From Rubrobacter sp. (lineage in GTDB: Bacteria > Actinomycetota > Rubrobacteria > Rubrobacterales > Rubrobacteraceae): a DNA stretch of 29,468 nt. The stretch is taken from NCBI GenBank assembly GCA_016781775.1, contig JADDPR010000532.1, positions 1 to 29,468 of the forward strand, written 5' to 3'. Of the stretch, positions 7,895 through 15,009 are shown piece by piece (the stretch's first letter is position 1; each line of letters begins with the position of its first letter). Position numbers and translations under genes: made by a program. Below the pieces are notes generated by a model. That model searched no databases. It was not told the origin of the DNA and saw only the letters and a list, made by a program, of their open reading frames with translations.

Positions 7895-9087
7895 GACGAA
7901 ACCCCTTTCGCGGCTTCCCAGGTTGTGAAGGCGAGGGCGCCGGGGCTCGCGCCGACGGGGTCGAGGGTGTCGAAGTCGACCATGATCGCGTGTATCTCGA
8001 TCCCGCCGCCCGCGTACTCGGCGAGATTATCCGCCGCGAGCGTACACAGGATGTTCGGGGCCTCGTCCAGCCCCGCCGAGCGCCAGAGCTCGTAGGCGTG
8101 GCGGGCGGTGTTCGCCCCCTTTACCTCCTCGATAACGTGCTCGTCTCCGCCGGCCCTCGTCGTGACCTCGGCGAGCAGGTCGTTGTCTACCTTGGATCGA
8201 GTCCAGTGGGTCATCATGACGCCGGCGGCGAGCTTGGCAAGCTTCCCGGTCATCCCGACGAAGAAGACGCGGGAGAGGCTATTCTTTACGGCGCCCTTCA
8301 GGGCGTGGCCGGTGAAGTCTCCGACCTCGACGAAGCAGACCTCATCCAAACCGGGTAGCAGTCGCATCGCCGCCTTCTCGGTGAGGCCGCCGGTGGAGAG
8401 GACGAGGGTCTCGTGGCCCTGGGCGCCCATGACGTTTATGGCCTGCCCGACGGAGGCGCGCCATGCGGCGGTCGAGAACGGGCGGACGATGCCGGTCGTG
8501 CCGAGGATGGAGATGCCGCCGAGGATGCCGAGGCGACCGTTCGTGGTCTTTTCGGCCATCCCCTCGCCGCCGGGGACGCTGATCCGGACGCGGACGCCGC
8601 GCTCGTCAGGGTCGAGGACCTCCTCGACGGAGTAGGAGATCATGCGCCGCGGCACGTCGTTTATCGCCGGTCCCCCGACAGTGAGCCCGAGCCCCGGCTT
8701 CGTCACGACCCCGACGCCCTCGCCCCGCTCCAGCCCTATGCCGGGCTCCGCCTTCCACAAGACGCGCGCCGTCAGGTGCGCCCCGTCCGTGACGTCGGGG
8801 TCGTCCCCGGCGTCCTTGACGACGACGGCCTCGGCCCAGGAACGATCCCCGGCGACCTCGCACCGCTCGACGGGGAAGCCGACGCGTCTCTCCTCGCCCT
8901 TGCGGGGGAGCTTTATCTCGACGCGCGTCTGATGCTCGCCCGTGACCAGGGCCTCGGCCGCGGCCTTTGCGGCGGCGGCGGCGCAGGTGCCGGTGGTCCA
9001 TCCGGGCCTGAGGCGTTCGTCCTTGGCCCTCTCCATGCTCGGGGGCATGGAGGGCTCGCGGATCTCGCGCTTAGGAGGCGGCGGCAT
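7891..9087 (-). CDS. cbiD: Cobalt-precorrin-5B C1-methyltransferase, 398 aa
   Basis: CbiD is the SAM-dependent C1 methylase of the anaerobic pathway and a marker for it, since aerobic organisms use CobF instead. The family signature RPGWTTGTCAAAA lies at residues 27-39. Other recognisable stretches are EPGIGLERGEGVGVVTKPGLGL, GRLGILGGISILGTTGIVRPFS and EVGDFTGHALKGA. The ATG at 9087 has GAGGAGG a few bases upstream and overlaps the end of cobM by 17 bases; later in-frame ATGs at 9048 and 9036 would also keep the domain intact. The length is a little above the usual 360-380 residues because of the N-terminal lead. The stop overlaps cbiET as ATGA. Confidence 0.96.
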   Translation of the reverse strand: MPPPPKREIREPSMPPSMERAKDERLRPGWTTGTCAAAAAKAAAEALVTGEHQTRVEIKLPRKGEERRVGFPVERCEVAGDRSWAEAVVVKDAGDDPDVTDGAHLTARVLWKAEPGIGLERGEGVGVVTKPGLGLTVGGPAINDVPRRMISYSVEEVLDPDERGVRVRISVPGGEGMAEKTTNGRLGILGGISILGTTGIVRPFSTAAWRASVGQAINVMGAQGHETLVLSTGGLTEKAAMRLLPGLDEVCFVEVGDFTGHALKGAVKNSLSRVFFVGMTGKLAKLAAGVMMTHWTRSKVDNDLLAEVTTRAGGDEHVIEEVKGANTARHAYELWRSAGLDEAPNILCTLAADNLAEYAGGGIEIHAIMVDFDTLDPVGASPGALAFTTWEAAKGVSS

Positions 9088-9877
9088 CGGCCTCCTCGGC
9101 CGCGGGCTCCGCCGTAGCTTCCGCCTTGCGGAACGAGTGGGAGAAGCGGGGGCTGTAGAGATGAGAGCGGGTGCCGCCCTTCTTCAAGCCGGGGCCCACC
9201 AGGATCAGGGCCTGGCGCGTGAACCCTGCGGCCCTTATGCGATCCGCGAGCTCGTCCAGGCGGCACTCTATGATCTCTTCGTCGTGCCACGTCGCGCGGT
9301 ACACCACGGCGCACGGCGTCGCGGGGGCGTAGCCACCCTCGATTAACTCCTGCTGCAGGGGACGAGGCTTCGCGGCGGAGAGGAAGATCGCCATGGTGGT
9401 ACCTATCGCCGCGAAGGTCTTTATGTCCTCGTTGTTCGGCATGGGGGTGCGGCTCGCGCGGCGGGTCAGGATCACGGACTGCGAGACCTCCGGGACCGTG
9501 AGCTCCCTCCCCACGGCCGCCGCCGCCGCCCCGAACGACGAGACCCCCGGGACCATCTCCCAACTCAGGCCGAGCTCCTCGCAGATCTCCGCCTGCTCCA
9601 GCACCGCGCCGTAGAGGCTCGGGTCGCCGGAGTGGACGCGGGCGATCTTCAGGTCCTCCTGCGCGGCCCGCTCGTAGAGCTCGCGCACCCCTTCGAGGGG
9701 GATGGTGGTCGATTCGATGATCTCCGCCCCCTCGCGCGCGTGCTCCAGCACGCCCTCGTGCACGAGGCTCCGGGCCCAGACGACCACGTCGGCCTCCGAG
9801 ATTAACTTTGCCCCACGGATCGTGAGTAGGTCCGGAGCCCCCGGCCCCGCCCCGATAAACCAGACCTTACTGCTCAT
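9071..9877 (-). CDS. cobM: Precorrin-4 / cobalt-precorrin-4 C11-methyltransferase, 268 aa
   Basis: CobM (CbiF) transfers a methyl group from SAM to C11 of the ring. The N-terminus carries the tetrapyrrole methylase motif VWFIGAGPGAPDLLT, followed by VHSGDPSLYGAVLEQ, VPGVSSFGAAAAAVGRELT and LTRRASRTPMP, all diagnostic of CbiF. The C-terminal part CAVVYRATWHDEEI and GFTRQALILVGP completes the two-domain fold. A charged, alanine-rich tail of about 25 residues follows the fold. The ATG at 9877 overlaps the cobI stop as ATGA, which decides against the longer open frame. Confidence 0.96.
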   Translation of the reverse strand: MSSKVWFIGAGPGAPDLLTIRGAKLISEADVVVWARSLVHEGVLEHAREGAEIIESTTIPLEGVRELYERAAQEDLKIARVHSGDPSLYGAVLEQAEICEELGLSWEMVPGVSSFGAAAAAVGRELTVPEVSQSVILTRRASRTPMPNNEDIKTFAAIGTTMAIFLSAAKPRPLQQELIEGGYAPATPCAVVYRATWHDEEIIECRLDELADRIRAAGFTRQALILVGPGLKKGGTRSHLYSPRFSHSFRKAEATAEPAAEEADAAAS

Positions 9878-10587
9878 AAAGTCCCCCCGTCCTTGAAGAT
9901 GACCGTCGCCAGATACGTCCCCTCGCGCCCGACCATCTCCCCGGCCCGGACGACCTCTTCCCCCTCCATCCCCAAACGAGCCCCGTAGACCGCGCCTTCC
10001 ATGCGCCCGGCCCGCTCGGCCGCGTCGAGCACCTCGCGGAGCCTGCCCCCGCCCTTGTAGCACACCACGGTTTCGAAGCCCCTCAACGCGTCCTCCAGAA
10101 CCTCCTTACCAGCGGTGAACGGCAGCAGAACAAGCTTCTCGTCGCCGAGGGTCAGCACCGTCCCGCTCCTCGACGCGAGGTCTTGCATCGCCATGATGCC
10201 GGGCACGGTCTCGACCTCGACCCCGGGGAGGAGGCCCCTCACCGTCCTCGCGAGGTACGTAAAGGTGGAATAGACGTTGGGGTCCCCTATGGTCGCGAAG
10301 GCGCACCTCTTCCCCTCCGAGAGCGCCGCCGCCACCGTCCGGGCCGCCCGCTCCCAGCTCGCGTTGCGCGCCTTCTCGTCGTCTGAGAGGGCGAAGAGCA
10401 ATCGCCTCAAGCGGCCCGGCTCCTCCCCGAGGTGCGCCCGCACGACCGCCTCCGCCCGCCCGACCTCGCCGGTATCCCCCACGGGGACGAAGACCTCGTC
10501 GGCCTCAGTTAGCGCCCTCAAACCCTTCACCGTAAGGAGCTCCGGGTCCCCGGGGCCGACGCCCACCCCTACGAGCGTGCCGCTCAA
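9874..10587 (-). CDS. cobI: Precorrin-2 / cobalt-factor II C20-methyltransferase, 237 aa
   Basis: CobI (CbiL) methylates C20 and is the first dedicated methylase after the siroheme branch. The N-terminal GTLVGVGVGPGDPELLTVKG, then CAFATIGDPNVYSTFTYL, VETVPGIMAMQDLASRSG and the closing TYLATVIFKD are family features, and 237 residues is the usual size. The start is taken as TTG at 10587 because it overlaps the cobB/cbiA stop as TTGA and places the glycine-rich motif at once. The long frame upstream only shadows cobB. With CbiX in the operon the physiological substrate is probably cobalt-factor II, but precorrin-2 cannot be excluded because CobN is also present. Confidence 0.94.
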   Translation of the reverse strand: MSGTLVGVGVGPGDPELLTVKGLRALTEADEVFVPVGDTGEVGRAEAVVRAHLGEEPGRLRRLLFALSDDEKARNASWERAARTVAAALSEGKRCAFATIGDPNVYSTFTYLARTVRGLLPGVEVETVPGIMAMQDLASRSGTVLTLGDEKLVLLPFTAGKEVLEDALRGFETVVCYKGGGRLREVLDAAERAGRMEGAVYGARLGMEGEEVVRAGEMVGREGTYLATVIFKDGGTL

Positions 10588-11966
10588 GCCCGCGCCCCCA
10601 CAAGCCGCGCCCGGCCGAGGGCGGCCCTGCCGACGAACCGGCGAGCGAGCTCCGGCGTCGCCGCCCAGTGGGTGTGGAGGTAGCTCGCGTGAACCCCTCC
10701 CGAGACGAAGCCCTCCCCTCCGCGTCCGGCAAGCTGCCAGGCGGGAGAAGCCAGGGGCAGCGCGCCGGCCCTCGGCTCGACGACCGAGTAATGGAACTCG
10801 TGGCCGCGCGCCGCAGCACCCGTCTCCGCCAGCGGCGAGTCGGAGAGGGCGCGGGCCTCCCGGTAGCCTAGGGTGAGGCGGTCCGTCATCCTGGCCCCGG
10901 CGTTTAGAACGCCGCACATCGGGTGCCCGTCGAGCTCCCGGCAGAGGTAGAGGAGGCCACCGCACTCGGCGACCACCGGGTGGCCGCTCTCCGCGAACCC
11001 CCTTATGCGTTCCTTTAACGGCTCGTTTGCGGAGAGCGCCTCGGCGTAGGCCTCCGGGAAGCCGCCGCCGAGGTAGAGGGCGTCCGTTCCTTCGGGGAGG
11101 TCGGCGTCCGAGGTAGGATCGAACGTCGCGACCTCCGCGCCTGCCCCTTGCATAAGCTCCAGGTTCTCCCTGTACAGGAAGCTGAACGAGGGTCCAGTCG
11201 CGACCGCCACCCGGGCCGGCGAGGGCTCCGGCTCGGGGGATTCCGGCGTCCATGCCTCGACGTCCAGCCCCTCCGCGGTGGCGGCGAGGCGCGAGATGCC
11301 GTCGAGGTCGCAGGAGCGGGAGATCTCCTCTCCGAGTCGGTCAAGGGCTTTCTCCGCCTCCTCGCGGCGTTCGGCCGCCGGCACGAGGCCGAGGTGGCGG
11401 TCGGGGGTGGAGATCTTTTGATCGCGGAAGAGGACGCCGAGGATGGGGATGCCCGAGGGCGCGAGGGCTTCGCGCAGGATCCCCTCGTGGGTCGCAGAGC
11501 CGACGCGGTTCAGGATCACGCCGGCAACCCGCAGCTCGGGATCGAAGGTCGCGTAACCGTGCACCATCGCCGCCACCGAGCGCGCCATCGCCCCCGCGTC
11601 GACCACGAGTAGGACGGGGGCACGCAGGAGCTTGGCGACGTGTGCGGTCGAGGCCATCTCCCCGCTACCGCTCTTCCCGTCGAAGAGGCCCATGACGCCT
11701 TCTATTATCGAGAGGTCGGCGCCGCGGGCGCCGTGGGCGAAGAGCGGTGCTATGGTCTCGGGGCCGGAGAGGAAGGCGTCGAGGTTGCGGCCGGGGCGGC
11801 CGGCGGCGAGGGCATGGTACGAGGGGTCGATGAAGTCCGGGCCGACCTTGAACGGGGCGACCTTTTTACCCTTCTTCGCGAAGGCGGCCATGAGGCCCGA
11901 GGCGACCGTCGTCTTTCCGGCGCCGGAGTGGGTGCCCGCGACCACTATGCGGGGGGTCCCTACCAC
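10584..11966 (-). CDS. cobB: Cobyrinic acid a,c-diamide synthase, 460 aa
   Basis: The enzyme (CobB/CbiA) amidates the a and c carboxylates of the corrin ring using ATP and glutamine. The N-terminal half is a dethiobiotin-synthetase-like P-loop domain with GTHSGAGKTT (11-20), VGPDFIDPSYH and IIEGVMGLFDG. The C-terminal half is a class I glutamine amidotransferase with nucleophile C335 in VVAECGGLLYL and a histidine in YLHTHW (430-434). The GTG at 11966 overlaps the cobO stop by 7 bases. In the early-cobalt pathway it acts on Co-cobyrinate, in the late pathway on hydrogenobyrinate, so its neighbours (both CbiX and CobN) leave the natural substrate open. Confidence 0.96.
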   Translation of the reverse strand: MVGTPRIVVAGTHSGAGKTTVASGLMAAFAKKGKKVAPFKVGPDFIDPSYHALAAGRPGRNLDAFLSGPETIAPLFAHGARGADLSIIEGVMGLFDGKSGSGEMASTAHVAKLLRAPVLLVVDAGAMARSVAAMVHGYATFDPELRVAGVILNRVGSATHEGILREALAPSGIPILGVLFRDQKISTPDRHLGLVPAAERREEAEKALDRLGEEISRSCDLDGISRLAATAEGLDVEAWTPESPEPEPSPARVAVATGPSFSFLYRENLELMQGAGAEVATFDPTSDADLPEGTDALYLGGGFPEAYAEALSANEPLKERIRGFAESGHPVVAECGGLLYLCRELDGHPMCGVLNAGARMTDRLTLGYREARALSDSPLAETGAAARGHEFHYSVVEPRAGALPLASPAWQLAGRGGEGFVSGGVHASYLHTHWAATPELARRFVGRAALGRARLVGARA

Positions 11967-12580
11967 TCGATGCCTTTCTGGCCCCGGTAGCCCTCGTCGA
12001 AGGGGTGCTTGACCTTGTGGATCTCGCTGACCAGGTCGGCGATCTCCACGAGCTCCTCCGGAGCATCCCGGCCGGTGATGATGACGTGCTGGAAGCCGGG
12101 GCGGTTCTTCAGGACCTCGACGACCTCGTTCGTGTCGACCCAGCCGAACTTCATCGGGTAGGTGAACTCGTCGAGGAGGAGCATGTCGTAGGTCTCGTCG
12201 GCGAGGCGCCGCTTGACCTCCGCCCAGCCCTCGCGCGCCTTGTCCGCGCTCTCTTCCAGGTCCTTGGAGGTCCACGTCCAGCCGTCGCCCTGTTTGAACC
12301 AGCTTATGTTCCCGAGCTTCTCGGCGGCCTTCTGCTCCCCGACGTTCCACTTGCCGCTCTTGACGAACTGGTAGACCCCGATCTTGTACCCCCGCGCCCA
12401 GCCCCGCAACATGACCCCAAAGGACGCCGTCGACTTCCCCTTGCCGTGCCCGGTGTTGATAACGATGAGCGGGCGCTCCCTGTGAGAACGCCGCCGGAGC
12501 CTCTCCTCCCTGGGCTCCCGCTCCGCGTCCTGCCCCGCGCCGCCCTCGCTCCGGACCGCTTCGCTTCGCGTCTCGCTCAC
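11960..12580 (-). CDS. cobO: Cob(I)yrinic acid a,c-diamide adenosyltransferase, CobO/CobA type, 206 aa
   Basis: This enzyme attaches the 5'-deoxyadenosyl group of ATP to the cobalt of the corrinoid. The P-loop is VINTGHGKGKST (residues 41-51) and the family pattern VYQFVKSGKWNVGE, DMLLLDEFTYPMKFGWV and HVIITGRDAPEELVEIADLVSEI is intact. About 38 charged residues precede the nucleotide-binding strand, similar to the variable N-terminal arm of the family. The GTG start at 12580 overlaps the chlID stop as GTGA; a longer frame from 12646 would read into chlID. The product is needed by cobQ in the same operon, which prefers adenosylated substrate. Confidence 0.96.
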   Translation of the reverse strand: MSETRSEAVRSEGGAGQDAEREPREERLRRRSHRERPLIVINTGHGKGKSTASFGVMLRGWARGYKIGVYQFVKSGKWNVGEQKAAEKLGNISWFKQGDGWTWTSKDLEESADKAREGWAEVKRRLADETYDMLLLDEFTYPMKFGWVDTNEVVEVLKNRPGFQHVIITGRDAPEELVEIADLVSEIHKVKHPFDEGYRGQKGIEW

Positions 12581-14538
12581 GCCACCCGCCTCCTCTCGAC
12601 CAGTTCGACCAGACCGTCGGCCCGAAGGTCGTCCAGCCTCATGCATCTTGCCCCCAGAGCCCCGGCCACGCCTTCGGCCATCCCGAGCCTCACGAACCCT
12701 TCCTCCGTGTCCACTACGACCGAGGCGACCCCCAGAGCCCTCAGCCCGGCCGCTGCACGGGTCGGGTCCGGCCCGGTGGTGGCCCTTCCGTCCGTCAACA
12801 GGACGAGCAGGGGGCGGCGCTCCTTCTCCCGCATCCCCTCCCTTTTTAGCACCTCGGCCGCCTTCTCGAGCCCGGCCGAGAGCGGGGTGCGCCCACCCGT
12901 GGGCAACTCCTCCAGACGCCGGGCGGCGAGCTCGACGCTCGCGGTCGGCGGGAGTAGCACCCTGGCCCCGTCGCCCCGGAAGGAGACGAGGCCGACCTTG
13001 TCGCGGCGCTGGTAGGCGTCCGAGAGAAGGGAGAGGATCGCGCCCTTCACCGCGCTCATGCGCTTCTTGGCGGCCATCGAGCCGCTCGCGTCGACGAGAA
13101 AGAGGATCAGGTTCCCCTCCCTCCCCTCGCGGACCTTCTCCCTGAGGTCCTCCCGCCGCACCACGAGCCCGGATCCTCCGGCGCCACGCTCCCCCTGTCG
13201 AGGTGCGGCGGCCCGCACCGTCGCGGCCAGCGCCACGTCCCGGACCTCCCCCGCCGCCTCGCGGTCCCCGACGTGCCCGCCGTGGGGACTCCCGAGGACC
13301 CGGCTCCGCCGTCCCAGGGGACCGCCGCGCCCCTTCACCGGGACTTCCAGGCGCACCGGATCGAACTTCGCCCCGGAGGCGTGGCCCCTCTCCCCAGAGC
13401 CGGACCGGCTCTCCGAGGGCTCCCCGCCGGATCTGGTCTCCGGCGGCCCCCCGTTCTCCGTCCTCCGGTCGCCGCCTTCGCCACCTCCGGAGGGGTCCGT
13501 ACCGTCGCCGGGGCCGTCGGGCGGCTCGGGCTCCTCGCCGAGGGCCGCCTCGATCTCCCCGGGCTCGATCCCCGGTTGCTCGAACGGCCCGCGCCTGCGG
13601 CGGTGCGAGAGGGCGAGGGCCGCGGCCTTGCGAATGTCGTCCAGGGAGACCGTTTCCCTACCCTCCCACGCGGCCAGAGCGCGGGCGGTCTTCGCGGTCA
13701 CGATGTCGCCCCGAAGCCCGTCCACCCCGAGCTCCGCGCAGAGGGCGGAGATCTTGTAGAGGACGTCCTCCGTGAGGACGGTCCCCGCAAGCCGGGAGCG
13801 CGCCTCCCCAACGAGGGCCGCGAGCTCCCCGTCGGCCCCCGACCACTTCCGGGCGAACTCCTCGGGGTCGGCCTCGTGGTGGAGCCGGCGCCTCACGACC
13901 TCCACCCGCTCCTTCGGGTCCGGGCTGCCCGTTACCTCGACCGTGACGCCGAAGCGGTCGAGAAGCTGCGGCCTGAGCTCGCCCTCCTCGGGGTTCATCG
14001 TCCCGACGAGGATGAAGCGCGACGGGTGCCGAACGCTCACCCCTTCCCGCTCGACGTGGTTGATCCCCATCGCCGCCACGTCCAGAAGCAGGTCCACGAG
14101 GTGGTCCGAGAGCAGGTTCACCTCGTCCACGTACAGGATGCCCCGGTGAGCCGCCGCGAGTATCCCTGGCTCGAACGCCTTCTTCCCCTCCGTCAGCGCC
14201 TTCTCGAGGTCCAGCGTCCCTGCCAGGCGATCCGTGCTCGCCCCGACCGGAAGTTCCACGAGCCTCACCGGGCGCTCCTCGGCGGGCGCATCGTCAGGGT
14301 GCGGACCAGCCGGGCACTCCGGGTTCGGGGCCTCCGGGTCGCAGGAGTACGGGCAACCGGCGACGACCCGTATCGGGGGCAGAAGCTTCGCGAGCGCCCG
14401 GACCGCCGTGGACTTGGCCGTCCCCTTCTCCCCGCGCACGAGGACGCCCCCGACCTCCGGCGAGACGGCGTTTATGAGCAGGGCCAGCTTCAGGTCCTCC
14501 TGGCCGACGATGGCGGAGAAGGGGTAGGCAACGCTCAT
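12577..14538 (-). CDS. Fused ChlI-ChlD magnesium-chelatase-type subunit (partner of CobN), 653 aa
   Basis: The protein joins an AAA+ ATPase (ChlI/BchI type) and a von Willebrand A domain (ChlD/BchD type). Walker A is GEKGTAKST (36-44), Walker B ILYVDEVNLL (134-143), and the arginine-containing RPQLLDRFG follows. A low-complexity Pro/Gly/acidic linker spans about 335-395. The vWA MIDAS motif LVDASGSM is at 481-488, with TDGRATTGP near 582. Such fused subunits commonly accompany CobN as the motor of the ATP-dependent cobalt chelatase, replacing CobS/CobT of alphaproteobacteria. Cysteines at 62, 66 and 75 in the ATPase insert might bind metal. The ATG at 14538 has AGGGGGG upstream and overlaps the preceding small ORF as ATGA. 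Confidence 0.93.
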   Translation of the reverse strand: MSVAYPFSAIVGQEDLKLALLINAVSPEVGGVLVRGEKGTAKSTAVRALAKLLPPIRVVAGCPYSCDPEAPNPECPAGPHPDDAPAEERPVRLVELPVGASTDRLAGTLDLEKALTEGKKAFEPGILAAAHRGILYVDEVNLLSDHLVDLLLDVAAMGINHVEREGVSVRHPSRFILVGTMNPEEGELRPQLLDRFGVTVEVTGSPDPKERVEVVRRRLHHEADPEEFARKWSGADGELAALVGEARSRLAGTVLTEDVLYKISALCAELGVDGLRGDIVTAKTARALAAWEGRETVSLDDIRKAAALALSHRRRRGPFEQPGIEPGEIEAALGEEPEPPDGPGDGTDPSGGGEGGDRRTENGGPPETRSGGEPSESRSGSGERGHASGAKFDPVRLEVPVKGRGGPLGRRSRVLGSPHGGHVGDREAAGEVRDVALAATVRAAAPRQGERGAGGSGLVVRREDLREKVREGREGNLILFLVDASGSMAAKKRMSAVKGAILSLLSDAYQRRDKVGLVSFRGDGARVLLPPTASVELAARRLEELPTGGRTPLSAGLEKAAEVLKREGMREKERRPLLVLLTDGRATTGPDPTRAAAGLRALGVASVVVDTEEGFVRLGMAEGVAGALGARCMRLDDLRADGLVELVERRRVA

Positions 14539-14726
14539 CGGCGCCCCCCTACCTGTCGTATGGCTACGATGCCCAGTACCAGCCCGCACAAAAGAAGCAA
14601 GGAGGCAAGCACAAAGGTGATGGTTCTGTTACCAAAGACGAAGGGAAAAAGGCCAGCGGCGAGCAAGCTTCCCGCTAGCCCGCCGAGCGTGCCGTAGAGG
14701 TAAGTGCGGCGCCCATGCCTGCTCAT
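14535..14726 (-). CDS. Small two-helix membrane protein B, 63 aa
   Basis: I do not recognise this protein. It has a basic start (MSRHGRR) and two hydrophobic segments, about residues 9-32 (glycine-rich) and 36-57 (leucine-rich), separated by GNRT, and ends in a short basic tail. The ATG at 14726 is preceded by GGAG eight bases upstream and overlaps the previous tiny ORF as ATGA; its stop overlaps chlID as ATGA. Its place between the two parts of the cobalt chelatase suggests a membrane anchor or metal-handing role for that complex, but this is inference. It is not CbtB, which is present elsewhere in the operon. Confidence 0.65.
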   Translation of the reverse strand: MSRHGRRTYLYGTLGGLAGSLLAAGLFPFVFGNRTITFVLASLLLLCGLVLGIVAIRQVGGRR

Positions 14727-14818
14727 CTTCGATTCTCCGACATCGGATTGGCTCCCAACCACCATGATAAGAGCGGATAGCTCCTTTCGGCCCACGCAGC
14801 GAAGAAACGACGCATCAT
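14723..14818 (-). CDS. Possible 31-aa micro-ORF between two small membrane proteins
   Basis: The frame starts with two ATG codons at 14818, one base overlapping the stop of small protein A (TGATG), and ends with a TGA overlapping the ATG of small protein B (ATGA). It fills the 91-base gap between its neighbours exactly. The product is basic and aromatic, with four tryptophans (AAWAERSYPLLSWWLG) and could form a short amphipathic helix. No strong ribosome site is seen, so it would rely on coupling. It may be a translational relay instead of a functional peptide, or chance. Confidence 0.35.
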   Translation of the reverse strand: MMRRFFAAWAERSYPLLSWWLGANPMSENRR

Positions 14819-15009
14819 CAATGGAACCGGTCCCCGTCGATAAACGACTTGAGCAGCAGGATAAACAGCAAGGCCGCAAGCCCGTACGTGAACAGTGCCG
14901 TGCCGAAGGTGTCCGAGAAGAATACGGCGGCCAGCAGCAAGATCGTCGCGCTGCACAGTTCGAAGAGCCGTACCGGCCTTTGCACGAGCCACCTGCCGAA
15001 CGCCCTCAT
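14818..15009 (-). CDS. Small two-helix membrane protein A, 63 aa
   Basis: I do not recognise this protein. It has a basic N-terminus (MRAFGRWLVQRPVR), two hydrophobic segments at about residues 14-33 and 36-55, and a charged end (KSFIDGDRFH) with a terminal histidine. The ATG at 15009 overlaps the cobN stop as ATGA, so it is almost certainly translated with cobN. It has the same length as small protein B downstream and a similar two-helix plan, but I see no convincing sequence likeness between them. Position points to a role near the CobN-ChlID chelatase or cobalt delivery at the membrane; there is no direct motif evidence. Confidence 0.65.
   Translation of the reverse strand: MRAFGRWLVQRPVRLFELCSATILLLAAVFFSDTFGTALFTYGLAALLFILLLKSFIDGDRFH

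Noticed and set aside
5151..8095. Two + strand open frames of more than 460 codons opposite cbiGH and cbiET
   Set aside because: They are antisense to well-conserved coding sequence and encode no recognisable domain.
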